DNA from: CAWDPQ01 sp049642465
GTDB lineage: Bacteria > Acidobacteriota > Vicinamibacteria > Vicinamibacterales > 2-12-FULL-66-21
Length of the DNA: 51,078 nt
Assembly: GCA_049642465.1 (NCBI GenBank)
Contig: JBAROV010000048.1
Span: forward strand, 1 to 51,078
Reading direction: 5' to 3'
The notes beneath the pieces were generated by a model, which was not told the origin of the DNA, did no database searches, and saw nothing but the letters and a program-made list of their open reading frames with translations. This document shows, piece by piece, positions 20,420-28,763 of this stretch. Each line of letters opens with the position of its first letter. The first letter of the stretch is position 1. Position numbers and translations under genes: made by a program.

Positions 20420-21751
20420 CTAGATTTTGGCCGGCGCGAGCTTCGGCACGAGCAGATGGATGACACCGAGCGCGGCAAGATAGGTGGTCGCAGCAATCAG
20501 GAACACAGGCACGTAACTGCCGGTGGTTTCGAGGATGTAACCAGTCAGCTTCGCGATCAGCAGGCCGCCGACCGCGCCGGCCATTCCGCCGAAACCCACG
20601 ACCGAGCCCACAGCCTGACGCGGAAACATGTCTGAGGTCAGCGTAAACAGGTTTGCCGACCAGCCCTGGTGCGCGGCAGCAGCAAGCCCGATGAGTCCCA
20701 CGGCGACCCACAGGTGGCTCACCTGCGCGGCGAAGGCCATCGGCACGACCGACAGCGCACACACCAGCATCGCCGTCTTTCTTCCCGCGTTGACCGCCCA
20801 GCCACGCCTGATCAATGTAGACGAGAGCCATCCGCCGCCGATGCTGCCGACGTCTGCAATCACGTAAATGGTGATGAGCGGCGGACCGATCGTCGTCAGG
20901 TTGATGCCGTAGTTTCGGTTGAGGAAGTCGGGGATCCAGAACAGGTACACCCACCAGATCGGATCGGTCATGAACTTGCCGATCGCGAACGCCCAGGCCT
21001 GCCGATAACGAATCAACGTCAGGAGCGGCACATGCCTCGTGGGTTCAGGCGGATCGCTGTGGATGAACGCAAGCTCCGCCGGCTTGACTCGAGGATGCGT
21101 GTCGGGACGGCCGTACAGGGGCAACCACAGCGCGAGCCACAGAAATCCAATCGCGCCCGTGGCGACGAAGGCCCAGTACCATCCCCAGGTCATCGTGATC
21201 CACGGCACCACCATCGGCGTCACAATCGCACCGACGTTGGTCCCCGAGTTGAAGAGGCCGGTGGCAAACGCCCGTTCGCGCCGCGGAAACCATTCCGCAA
21301 CGACCTTGATGGCGGCGGGAAAATTACCGGATTCGCCAAGGCCGAGCGCAAAGCGCGCGAGCATGAAACCAGCGACCGAGGCTGAGTAGTTCAGTCCGAT
21401 GATCGCGAGGAAGGCGGCCGCCGCGCCGCCAAAGAGCGGCGCTTCCGCATGCGCGATCGCCGCCAGGCTCCACAACACGATGAAGATCGCAAAGCCCGCC
21501 TTCGCCCCCATCCAGTCGATGAATCGTCCGGCGAGCAGCAGCCCGATGGCATACGCCAGCTGGAAGGCGAAGACGATGTCGCTGTAGTCGATTTCGTTCC
21601 AGCCAAACTCTGCCTGGAGCGTGGGCTTGAGGATGCCCAGCACCTGGCGGTCGATGTAGTTGATCGTCGCGGCGAGGAAGAGCAGGCCGCAGATCACCCA
21701 CCGATAGCGGCCCACCACCGCTCCGACCGTCTTCGTGGGAGCCTGTGTCAT
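20420..21751 (-). CDS. MFS transporter, hexuronate (ExuT)-type ACS family
   Basis: 443 residues with twelve predicted membrane helices. The motif NYIDRQVLGILKPTLQAEFG after helix 1 and the GESGNFPAAIKVVAEWFP stretch (about 136-153) are typical of the anion:cation symporter family that includes ExuT and gluconate, glucarate and galactonate porters. It likely imports uronates or aldonates into the cytoplasm with protons. It is 121 bases downstream of the UxaA gene on the same strand, which supports hexuronate transport. It starts at an ATG following the N-terminal polar segment MTQAPTKTVGAVVGRYRW. Exact substrate is inferred from context. Confidence 0.88.
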   Translation of the reverse strand: MTQAPTKTVGAVVGRYRWVICGLLFLAATINYIDRQVLGILKPTLQAEFGWNEIDYSDIVFAFQLAYAIGLLLAGRFIDWMGAKAGFAIFIVLWSLAAIAHAEAPLFGGAAAAFLAIIGLNYSASVAGFMLARFALGLGESGNFPAAIKVVAEWFPRRERAFATGLFNSGTNVGAIVTPMVVPWITMTWGWYWAFVATGAIGFLWLALWLPLYGRPDTHPRVKPAELAFIHSDPPEPTRHVPLLTLIRYRQAWAFAIGKFMTDPIWWVYLFWIPDFLNRNYGINLTTIGPPLITIYVIADVGSIGGGWLSSTLIRRGWAVNAGRKTAMLVCALSVVPMAFAAQVSHLWVAVGLIGLAAAAHQGWSANLFTLTSDMFPRQAVGSVVGFGGMAGAVGGLLIAKLTGYILETTGSYVPVFLIAATTYLAALGVIHLLVPKLAPAKI

Positions 21752-21872
21752 GCGTCTGTCTAGCTAGTGGACTGTATAAGTGACTCGTAAAGCGACCGCT
21801 CCGTTGTCGCGGCCGCAATTTCCGCGAGCCAACCAACGGGCGGCCCGCTACAGCATTGCCTGATACACGCCT

Positions 21873-23060
21873 CTAGATCGTCGGATTTCGGCGATGAATC
21901 GCAAATTCACGGTGCCCGAGCTGCTCCGCGACGGTCGCGCGCCCGGATGCGACGTCGAGTACTTCGGCAAACAGACGATCGGCCGCGGCGTCGAGCGTCT
22001 CGGATTCGTCCATGATGCCGCTGACATCGACGTCGATGTTGTCGGCCATCTGCCGCGCCGTGCGCGCATTGCCGGTGATCTTGATCACGGGCGCAATCGG
22101 ATTTCCCGTCGGCGTTCCCAGACCAGTCGTGAAGACGACCACCTGCGCGCCGCCACCGACCATTCCCGTGACGGATTCCACGTCGAGACCGGGCGTGTCC
22201 ATCACCGTCAGGCCCTTGCGCGAGATGGGCGCCGAGTACGGCACGACGTCTTCGAGCGGCGCTCGCTCGCCGCCTTTGTGCGTCGCGCCGAGCGATTTCT
22301 CTTCGATCGTCGTCAGGCCACCGCGAATGTTGCCCGGTGAGGGCTGCGTCCCCCGGATGTCGAGGCCAAGTGCCCGCGCTTCCGATTCCACGCGGGTGAT
22401 GATTTGAATCAGCTTGGTGGCCGTGGCCCGCTGCGATGCCCGTTCGGCGAGCAGATGCTCGGCGCCCATGATCTCCGCGATCTCGCCCAGCACCGCGCTG
22501 CCGCCGAGCTCTACCAGTCGATCGGTCACCCGCCCGAGCGCCGGGTTCGACGCCAGACCCGACGTGTAATCGGAGCCGCCGCACTTGAGTGACAGAATCA
22601 GTTCCGAGATATCGCACCACTCGCGCGGCTGCGTCGCAAGCGCACCGGCAAACGATCGCGCGATCTGAATCCCCTTCTCGGTCGCGCGAACTGTACCTCC
22701 TTCAGCCTGGATGGCGACGATCTCCACCGGCTTGCCGTGACGCCGGGCCGAATCGGCGAGCATCTGTGCCACGACCTGCTCGCAACCGAGCGCCACCACG
22801 ACCACGGCGCCGACGTTCGGGTGCGCGCAGTACGCAGCCAGGGTGTCGTGAGTCATCCGCATGTCGGGACCGAGTTGGCCGCAGCCCGCCAGGTGCGGCA
22901 GCGCCGCGCCGAGCGGCTGCGCGGCGGCGGCAATGCGTTCCGCCACGACCGACGAACAGATGACCGTGGGGACAATGAGGACGTGATTGCGCGTGCCCAC
23001 TCGTCCGTCGGGGCGACGGAAACCGCGGAACCCTGGACGGTGATTCGAGTCAGCGGTCAT
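21873..23060 (-). CDS. uxaA: UxaA-family altronate dehydratase, large (C-terminal) part
   Basis: 395 residues, equivalent to the catalytic C-terminal part of UxaA/GarD-type enzymes, which dehydrate D-altronate to 2-keto-3-deoxygluconate using iron. Family motifs: RPDGRVGTRNHVLIVPT (about 16-32), SLKCGGSDYTSGLASNPALG (about 159-178) and GNIRGGLTTIEEKSLG. Classical UxaA is a single chain of about 495 residues; here the N-terminal SAF domain is a separate gene that overlaps this one by 4 bases. Split forms are known for altronate and sulfolactate lyases, so substrate could also be another hydroxy acid. Context with ExuT, GH88, KdgK and KdgA favours altronate. Confidence 0.85.
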   Translation of the reverse strand: MTADSNHRPGFRGFRRPDGRVGTRNHVLIVPTVICSSVVAERIAAAAQPLGAALPHLAGCGQLGPDMRMTHDTLAAYCAHPNVGAVVVVALGCEQVVAQMLADSARRHGKPVEIVAIQAEGGTVRATEKGIQIARSFAGALATQPREWCDISELILSLKCGGSDYTSGLASNPALGRVTDRLVELGGSAVLGEIAEIMGAEHLLAERASQRATATKLIQIITRVESEARALGLDIRGTQPSPGNIRGGLTTIEEKSLGATHKGGERAPLEDVVPYSAPISRKGLTVMDTPGLDVESVTGMVGGGAQVVVFTTGLGTPTGNPIAPVIKITGNARTARQMADNIDVDVSGIMDESETLDAAADRLFAEVLDVASGRATVAEQLGHREFAIHRRNPTI

Positions 23061-23389
23061 GACCCGACCTCCCGACCTCCCGAACTCCCGTGCTCCCGTG
23101 CTCCCGTGCTCCCGACGGCGAGATCGCCGCGGCCGCGGGTACTCGACACGTTGTGCGTATGGACGTGACTCCCGGCTTCGATGTCGGCGCTGGCCGTCCC
23201 GATGGGGCTGCCGTACTTGACGACCGCCTCTCCCGCCGCAATCCGCGTCAGCGCCACCTTATGGCCCCGTTGGATCGGCTCACGTACCGTCACTGCTGCG
23301 TTTCGAACATCCAGCGTGCGTCCGGGTTCGAGCGGCTCGAGCGCCGTCGCTACGTTGTCGCGATCGCTGATGACCAGCACGGACTTCAC
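23057..23389 (-). CDS. SAF-domain small subunit of UxaA-type dehydratase
   Basis: 110 residues. The first 80 or so match the N-terminal SAF domain of altronate dehydratase, with IQRGHKVALTRIAAGEAVVK and YGSPIGTASADIEAGSHVHT; the HVHTHN end is characteristic. It overlaps the upstream SDR gene and the downstream large-subunit gene by 4 bases each, so the three are co-translated. The last 18 or so residues, GSTGAREHGSSGGREVGS, are encoded by 9-base tandem repeats and are low-complexity; the domain is complete without them. Confidence 0.83.
   Translation of the reverse strand: MKSVLVISDRDNVATALEPLEPGRTLDVRNAAVTVREPIQRGHKVALTRIAAGEAVVKYGSPIGTASADIEAGSHVHTHNVSSTRGRGDLAVGSTGAREHGSSGGREVGS
23070..23115. 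repeat. 9-base tandem repeats (CTCCCGTG / CTCCCGAC type)
   Basis: A run of related nonamers (CCCGACCTC, CCCGAACTC, CCCGTGCTC three times) spans the overlap between the SAF-domain gene and the UxaA large-subunit gene and supplies the former's C-terminal codons. A reverse-orientation relative lies at about 37015-37055. Confidence 0.65.
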
Positions 23390-24156
23390 TGGTTGACTCC
23401 GCTCGCGAGGAATCCGCCGTCAACCGCGAGCACGTGGCCGGTGACGAACGACGCGGCATCGGACGCGAGGTAGACGGCAGCTCCTACGAGCTCACCGATT
23501 TGTCCAAAACGATGCATCGGCGTGCGCATGAGGAACTCCTGTCCCCTCGGCGAATCCAGGAGCGCTGTATTCAAGTCGGTGCGGAACACCCCGGGTGCAA
23601 TCGAGTTGACCGTCACGTTGTGCGGCGCCCACTCGACAGCCAATGCACGCGTCAGCCCGGCGACCGCCGATTTGCTCGCCACGTACGCGGCGACTTCAAA
23701 CAGTCCGACGAACGATGACAACGATCCAATCGTAATGATCCGCCCCGATCGCCTCGCCACCATCTCCCGTCCAAACACTCGACATGCTCTCATCGTCCCA
23801 GTGACGTTCGTCTCGATGATGCGATGCCAGTCGGCCTCGTCCATGTCGAGCGTCGGCACCCGGCGCGTGGTGCCTGCCGCACACAACATGATGTCAACGC
23901 GGCCGAATGCGGCCATGCACTCTGCGCGGACGCGCTCGAGCGACGCCACATCCGCGACGTCAGACGGGACGCGCAAGGTCTTCCGGCCGCGCGCCTCGAT
24001 CTCCCCCGCCACGGCGTCAATCAGCTCAGGCCGCCGCGCCGTCGCGACGACATCCGCGCCCGCTTCCGCGAATCCAAGTGCCAGCGCCCGGCCGATGCCG
24101 CTGGAGCCGCCAACGACGACCGCGACCCGACCTGTCAGATCAAACAGTGAACTCAT
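23386..24156 (-). CDS. SDR oxidoreductase, KduD / gluconate 5-dehydrogenase-like
   Basis: 256 residues from the ATG at 24156; upstream codons give a proline-rich non-family extension. This is a classical SDR: GGSSGIGRALA cofactor motif (about 15-25), active-site YVASK (about 157-161), and the C terminus RTPMHRFGQIGELVGAAVYL with GHVLAVDGGFLASGVNQ, which is typical of 2-deoxy-D-gluconate 3-dehydrogenase (KduD) and gluconate 5-dehydrogenase. It probably reduces 3-deoxy-glycero-hexulosonate (DKII) or a related ketoacid with NAD(P)H. It overlaps the SAF-domain gene by 4 bases, at the head of the UxaA-MFS operon. A fructuronate or tagaturonate reductase role cannot be excluded, since no UxaB/UxuB is seen. 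Confidence 0.83.
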   Translation of the reverse strand: MSSLFDLTGRVAVVVGGSSGIGRALALGFAEAGADVVATARRPELIDAVAGEIEARGRKTLRVPSDVADVASLERVRAECMAAFGRVDIMLCAAGTTRRVPTLDMDEADWHRIIETNVTGTMRACRVFGREMVARRSGRIITIGSLSSFVGLFEVAAYVASKSAVAGLTRALAVEWAPHNVTVNSIAPGVFRTDLNTALLDSPRGQEFLMRTPMHRFGQIGELVGAAVYLASDAASFVTGHVLAVDGGFLASGVNQ

Positions 24157-24311
24157 GCTGCCCAATGCTAGTCGATGCGGCGTGGTGGATGGCAAGTGAG
24201 TGGCCGTTCCGGGTGGTGGCAGTGGTCTGGGCGGTTGTGGGCGACCGCCGCTCACTCTGACCTCGCCGTTCGCGCGCGCGTGCTTATCCCAAAAGCTTCT
24301 CCCCTTCTCTC

Positions 24312-24332
24312 CTTCTCCTGTTTTCTCTTGGC
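24312..24332. repeat. C/T-rich dispersed repeat, copy 2
   Basis: The same 21-base sequence as 16-36, again preceded by CTTCTCCCC-type sequence. It lies in the 211-base gap between the convergently placed end of the ene-reductase gene and the SDR start; nothing else is visible in that gap. Confidence 0.6.
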
Positions 24333-24367
24333 ACGCGTCAGCTCAGACGGGCGAACGACGCCTGTAT

Positions 24368-25813
24368 TCAACTCCGAATTCCCGCCTTGATTTCCTTCAG
24401 TCGCACGGCGTCCGGGTGGGCAACATAGAACGGATCGAGCGGATAGCATCCGGATACGAGCCCCATCCGCGGACCGGTGGTGCAGTCGCTGAACGTGCGG
24501 CAAATCGCTTTACGTTTGAGCGGCGCCCCCGAGAGCACGTCGGAGGGAAGGTCCGGATATGAGAGCACCATCCGGCCGAGGCCCACGAAATCGGTCAAAC
24601 CGTTGCGGACGTTGTACTGGGCGACGTTCGGCAACCACTCCTGCAGGTAGCTGTACGCCGAGCCCACGAAGACCAGATCGGGAAACGCCTGCTTGAGGCG
24701 AGCCGTCGCGTCAATCTGTCGCGCGACGCCGCGCAGCGGATCTTCCGGCGGCTCGTATCCGTCGATCGGTGGAAACGCGGCAGGACGTTGCGCGTGCGGG
24801 CAGTAGTAGGGGCTCCCGGCCGTCACGCAAATCAGTCGAACGCCCCGTTCCCGCAACATCTCGATGATTTGGCGGCTCTCGCTCAACGCCTCGTCCAGGC
24901 GTTCATCTTCAAGGATGCCGAGGCCGTGGCCGTAACCATTCGGCGATGCTTCAGGCTCGCCGCGTCCTAACGTCCCTTTGCGATGAGGCACCAGGTCGAA
25001 GACGGACAGCCGCACGGCAATCTCGAGCCCCGGCACCTCGACGCGGATCGCCTCGAGAATCTGCATCATCAGACGCGTACGATTCTCGAAGGATCCGCCG
25101 TACTTCCCTGGCCGGGTCCTGGCGCCAAGCAGTTCGTGCATCAGATAACCGTGGCAGTGTTTGAAGTCGATGAATTGGAACCCGATGTCATCAGTCATCT
25201 TTGCGGCGCGCACGAACAGCGCCGCGATCTGCTCCAATTCATCGTCCGTCAAGAGGTGGACGCCGTCCGCAAAGCGTCGATCGAGCTGGGGATGCGCGTA
25301 GGCGACACGCGGTTCGGCGACGCCCTGCCGCGGGCGCGCGAAGCGTCCTGAATGCGTCAGCTGCAGGCCGACGTAGAGGTCGTCGGCGGCGTGTGCCCCG
25401 AATCGCGTGGCGTGCTCGGAGACGAGCGTCTCTCTGAGTTGCGCGAGCGCACCTTTCGTCCGCTCCTCGAGCACGAGCTGGTTCGGGTTGGCGCGTCCTT
25501 CATTGCAGATGGCCACAGCCTCGCCGCCCCAGATCAATTTGGCGCCGCTTTGTCCGAAGTGCTTCCAGCGCCGTGTGGTGAGGTCGCTGGGCCGGCCATC
25601 GAGGGTTCCGTCCCATCCTTCCATCGGCAAGATGCAGAACCGATTGCCGATCGTTCGATTGTGGACCGTCAGCGGAGATCCGAGCGGAGAAGCGCCCACG
25701 GGCGCCAGCTCGTCGTCGAAGTCGAGGGTGATGCCGCTTGATTCGAGGTGCCGCCGGAGTGCGGTTGCCGTCTTCAGGGAAGCGACCCGTGGGTACCGCG
25801 GTTCGTCGGTCAC
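24368..25813 (-). CDS. NADH:flavin oxidoreductase, old yellow enzyme family
   Basis: 481 residues from the GTG at 25813, which has GGAGG 3 bases upstream; spacing is short, so the start is uncertain. The reading frame stays open for 80 more codons through a palindromic repeat, which should not be counted as protein. The TIM-barrel shows RTIGNRFCILPMEGWDG (FMN-binding beta 1), GLQLTHSGRFARP (beta 3/4) and FKHCHGYLMHELLGARTRPG followed by GGSFENR, the OYE/2,4-dienoyl-CoA reductase signature. A C-terminal cysteine group (CRTFSDC ... GC) may bind a cluster or be structural. Substrate unknown; in this locus it could act on unsaturated uronic-acid derivatives or xenobiotic enones. Confidence 0.85.
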   Translation of the reverse strand: MTDEPRYPRVASLKTATALRRHLESSGITLDFDDELAPVGASPLGSPLTVHNRTIGNRFCILPMEGWDGTLDGRPSDLTTRRWKHFGQSGAKLIWGGEAVAICNEGRANPNQLVLEERTKGALAQLRETLVSEHATRFGAHAADDLYVGLQLTHSGRFARPRQGVAEPRVAYAHPQLDRRFADGVHLLTDDELEQIAALFVRAAKMTDDIGFQFIDFKHCHGYLMHELLGARTRPGKYGGSFENRTRLMMQILEAIRVEVPGLEIAVRLSVFDLVPHRKGTLGRGEPEASPNGYGHGLGILEDERLDEALSESRQIIEMLRERGVRLICVTAGSPYYCPHAQRPAAFPPIDGYEPPEDPLRGVARQIDATARLKQAFPDLVFVGSAYSYLQEWLPNVAQYNVRNGLTDFVGLGRMVLSYPDLPSDVLSGAPLKRKAICRTFSDCTTGPRMGLVSGCYPLDPFYVAHPDAVRLKEIKAGIRS

Positions 25814-25838
25814 GTGCCTCCAAACTGTCCGCTTTTGC

Positions 25839-25895
25839 AAAAAGGGGACAGTCCCCCTTTTCCCGGTTTCGCAAAAGGGGGACTGTCCCCTTTTT
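25839..25895. repeat. perfect 23-bp inverted repeat, family C (REP-like)
   Basis: Arms 25839-25861 and 25873-25895 are perfect reverse complements around an 11-base loop. Each arm has AAAGGGG, then ACAGT or ACTGT, then CCCCTTT, and is itself nearly palindromic. It lies in the divergent promoter region between the ene-reductase and GH88 genes. It could act as a transcription barrier or a REP-type element. Confidence 0.85.
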
Positions 25896-25922
25896 CCCAT
25901 ATCATAGGGCGCTTCAGCCCTG

Positions 25923-27308
25923 ATGCATCGCGACCGACCGCTCACGCCGGCCGATCTGCTGCCGCAGATCGAGCGCATGTTCGAGATTTCCGCCGGGAAA
26001 ATCCGCAGCCTCGAAGCCTCATGGCGGCCCGAGGACGGTGCTCCGGTCTTCACGGTGAACGGGAGGTGGCAGTCGCGCGGCTGGACGGAATGGACCCAGG
26101 GATTTCAGTTCGGATCGGCGGTCCTGCAGTTCGACGCCACGGGCGAGCGCGAGTTTCTGGACCTGGCAAGGGATCGCACGCTGAATCGAATGGCGCCGCA
26201 CCTGACGCACACCGGCGTCCACGATCATGGCTTCAACAACGTCAGCACATATGGCGGGCTCTGGCGCCTTGCCCGTGAAGGTCGGTTCGGAGCATCGGAG
26301 TGGGAAACGCGGTTCTATGAACTGGCGCTGAAGGTCAGCGGCGCCGTGCAGGCCGCGCGTTGGACCCGCTTACCAAATGGCGGATTCATCTGCTCTTTCA
26401 ATGGCGCGCATTCGCTCTTCGTTGACACCATTCGTTCGCTCCGCGCGCTGGCCGTCGCGCACCTCCTCGGCCACCGCCTCGTTCAGGAGCAGGACGCCTC
26501 GGTCTCGCTGCTCGACCGGCTCATTCAGCACGCGCGCGCAACGGCGGACTATTCGATTTATTACGGCAAGGGGCGCGACTCGTACGACGTTCGAGGTCGA
26601 ACGGCGCACGAGAGTCTGTTCAACGCGGCAAACGGCACTTATCGCGGACCGAGCACGCAACAGGGCTTCTCCCCCTTTTCCACATGGACGCGCGGCCTTG
26701 CGTGGGCGATGCTCGGCTTTGCCGAGCAGATCGAGTTCCTGCGTGTGGTACCGGATGAAGAGCTTTCCGTTTTCGGCGGCCGCGCAGAAGTTGAAAGGTG
26801 GATGCTCGACGCGGCGCGCGCAACCTGTGATTTCTACATCGACGCGGCAACATCTGCGGATGGCATCCCGTACTGGGACACTGGCGCACCAGGGCTCTCT
26901 GCACTGGGCGACTGGAGAGCGCGACCGGCCGATCCGTGCAACCAGCACGAACCGGTTGACAGTTCTGCCGCCGCAATTGCATCGCAAGGACTCCTGCGGC
27001 TTGCACATTGGCTCGAGCATCGACGTGAAGATGGATCGAGGTACGAACAAGCCGGGCTGAGTGCATTGAGCACACTGCTGGACGAACGGGGACCGTACTT
27101 AAGTAAGGATGCCGCGCATCAAGGATTGCTGCTGCACTCCGTGTATCACCGGCCCAACGGCTGGGATCACGTGCCTCCCGGTTCGCGGATTCCGCGCGGT
27201 GAGTCCAGCCAGTGGGGTGATTACCACCTGCGAGAGGCCGCATTGCTCGTACGGCGGCTGGCGAAGGGCGAGCCGTATTTAACGTTCTTTGTGACTGCTC
27301 ATGACTGA
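25923..27308 (+). CDS. glycoside hydrolase family 88, unsaturated glucuronyl/galacturonyl hydrolase
   Basis: 461 residues of the (alpha/alpha)6-barrel family GH88/GH105, which hydrates the double bond left by polysaccharide lyases and releases 5-keto-4-deoxyuronate. THTGVHDHGFNNVSTYGGLW (about 95-114) holds the conserved Asp (D101) expected for catalysis, and QGFSPFSTWTRGLAWAMLGF (about 243-262) is the second family signature. There is no signal peptide, so it acts in the cytoplasm on imported unsaturated oligomers. The start is an ATG without a clear Shine-Dalgarno sequence, just after the family C palindrome. It overlaps the next SDR gene by 8 bases. Confidence 0.9.
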   Translation: MHRDRPLTPADLLPQIERMFEISAGKIRSLEASWRPEDGAPVFTVNGRWQSRGWTEWTQGFQFGSAVLQFDATGEREFLDLARDRTLNRMAPHLTHTGVHDHGFNNVSTYGGLWRLAREGRFGASEWETRFYELALKVSGAVQAARWTRLPNGGFICSFNGAHSLFVDTIRSLRALAVAHLLGHRLVQEQDASVSLLDRLIQHARATADYSIYYGKGRDSYDVRGRTAHESLFNAANGTYRGPSTQQGFSPFSTWTRGLAWAMLGFAEQIEFLRVVPDEELSVFGGRAEVERWMLDAARATCDFYIDAATSADGIPYWDTGAPGLSALGDWRARPADPCNQHEPVDSSAAAIASQGLLRLAHWLEHRREDGSRYEQAGLSALSTLLDERGPYLSKDAAHQGLLLHSVYHRPNGWDHVPPGSRIPRGESSQWGDYHLREAALLVRRLAKGEPYLTFFVTAHD

Positions 27309-28065
27309 GACGCCGCACCGCGTCGCGCTCGTGACGGGCGGCACTCGCGGTATCGGCCTGGGCATTGCCCGCGCGCTCTCGGCCGAGGGCTGGACGCTCG
27401 CACTCTGCGGCGTGCGATCAGGCGACGAAGTGCGCGACACCATTGCCGCGTTCAACGGTCACGCCGAATACTTTCAATGTGACGTGTCCAGCCGCCTCGA
27501 TCGCGAACGGCTGGTTGAAGCGATCGGCTCACGCTGGGGGAGCGTCGATGCCCTCGTGAACAATGCGGGTCGAGCACCGCGCGTGCGCGCGGATATCCTC
27601 GAGGCTGAGGAAGAGAACTTCGAATGGCTGCTCCGCACGAACTTGCAGGGGCCCTACTTTCTCACCCAGTCTCTTGTCCGTCAGATGTTGGGAACCAAAT
27701 CGCGGACGTCTCGATCGATCGTCTTTGTCACCTCCGTCTCCGCTGAGATGGTTTCCACGATGCGTGGTGATTACTGCGTCAGCAAGGCCGGCCTCGCGAT
27801 GACCGCGCGGTTGTTCGCTGCCCGCCTCGCAACTTCCGGAATACAGGTATACGAGGTCCGTCCCGGCATCATTGCCACCGACATGACGGCGCCCGTTCGG
27901 GAGGCATACGATGCCCGCATCGCCGACGGCCTCATTCCGGAAGGACGATGGGGGCAGCCGGAGGATGTGGGACGTGTGGTTGCGGCCTTGGTGCGCGGGG
28001 ATGCGCCGTACGCGACGGGGTCTGTGATTCACGTCGACGGAGGCTTGACGATTCCGCGACTCTAG
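27301..28065 (+). CDS. SDR oxidoreductase (FabG-like)
   Basis: 254 residues with classical SDR features: GGTRGIGLGIARAL (about 13-26), NNAGRAPR (about 86-93), active-site YCVSK with upstream serine (VTSVS), and C-terminal GSVIHVDGGLTIPRL. The C-terminal IHVDGG pattern resembles 3-ketoacyl-ACP reductases, but its overlap with the GH88 gene suggests it reduces a ketose or uronate product such as the DKII intermediate. Two SDRs thus compete for the KduD role in the locus. Exact substrate unassigned. Confidence 0.8.
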   Translation: MTETPHRVALVTGGTRGIGLGIARALSAEGWTLALCGVRSGDEVRDTIAAFNGHAEYFQCDVSSRLDRERLVEAIGSRWGSVDALVNNAGRAPRVRADILEAEEENFEWLLRTNLQGPYFLTQSLVRQMLGTKSRTSRSIVFVTSVSAEMVSTMRGDYCVSKAGLAMTARLFAARLATSGIQVYEVRPGIIATDMTAPVREAYDARIADGLIPEGRWGQPEDVGRVVAALVRGDAPYATGSVIHVDGGLTIPRL

Positions 28066-28076
28066 ACAAGTGGAGC

Positions 28077-28246
28077 GTATCAGCTGAATCAGTCGTGGCG
28101 CGGGCACCCCGCGGGTCCTGTCGCCCGGCAGCCCGTTGGGATGCACGCGCGGCGCGACAGGTGCCCGGGTGCCCGCGCGTGATCCCAACGGGCGCCCGCC
28201 GTGCGCCACCCGCGAGCCCGCCTTTCACGAATGATTCAGCTGATAC
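28077..28246. repeat. dispersed long-hairpin repeat, family A copy 2
   Basis: A 170-bp imperfect palindrome. The outer arms GTATCAGCTGAATCA and TGATTCAGCTGATAC are perfect complements. The inner core shares long blocks with 20181-20300, including the pairing arms GTTGGGATGCACGCGCGG and CCGCGCGTGATCCCAAC. It begins 11 bases after the SDR stop codon and could terminate transcription. Confidence 0.85.
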
Positions 28247-28255
28247 ACGCGACTG

Positions 28256-28763
28256 GTGGCAAAGGGCGGCGAATCAGCGGCGCGGGCGTGAGCGAGCGCT
28301 GGCAGGCCGTTGGGGGGCCGCCTGACGGGACATTAATCGAGTGGCAAAGGGCTGCGAATCGGCGGCGCGAGCGTGAGAGAGCGCTGGCAGGCCGTGGGGG
28401 TGGGGCCCCACGGGACACTAATCGAGTGGCAAAGGGCTGCGAATCAGCCGCGCGAGCGTGAGCGACCGCTGGCAGGCCGTGGGGGTGCCGCCCCACGCGA
28501 CACTAATCGAGTGGCAAAGGGCCGCTAATCAGCGGCGCGAGCGTGAGCGACCGCTGGCAGGCCGTGGGGCGCCGCCTCACGGGACACTAATCGCGTGGCA
28601 AAGGCGGCTAATCAGCCGCGCGAGCGTGAGCGACCGCTGGCAGGCCGTTGGGGGGGCCGCCTGACGGGATGCTAATCGAGTGGCGAAGGGCGGCTAATCA
28701 GCGGCGCGAGCGTGAGCGAGCGCTGGCAGGCCGTGGGGGTGGGGCCCCACGGCAAACTAATAA
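28256..28763. repeat. six-unit tandem array, 84-85 bp per unit
   Basis: Units begin with GTGGCAAAGGG-like sequence at 28256, 28341, 28426, 28511, 28595 and 28680. Each contains AATCAGC(G/C)GCGCGAGCG, GCTGGCAGGCCGT and a palindrome of the GTGGGGCCCCAC type, and ends with ACTAATCGA. Units differ by scattered substitutions, several of which keep the palindrome. There are no unique spacers, so it is not a CRISPR. The last unit ends at the start codon of the next gene. With the family A hairpin it accounts for the whole 698-base gap 28066-28763. Confidence 0.9.

Noticed and set aside
25814..26053. 80-codon N-terminal extension of the ene-reductase
   Set aside because: It is translated from the family C palindrome and from DNA antisense to the GH88 start; it is not part of the family fold.
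28256..28763. CRISPR array
   Set aside because: The 85-bp units are contiguous and similar throughout, with no unique spacers and no cas genes.
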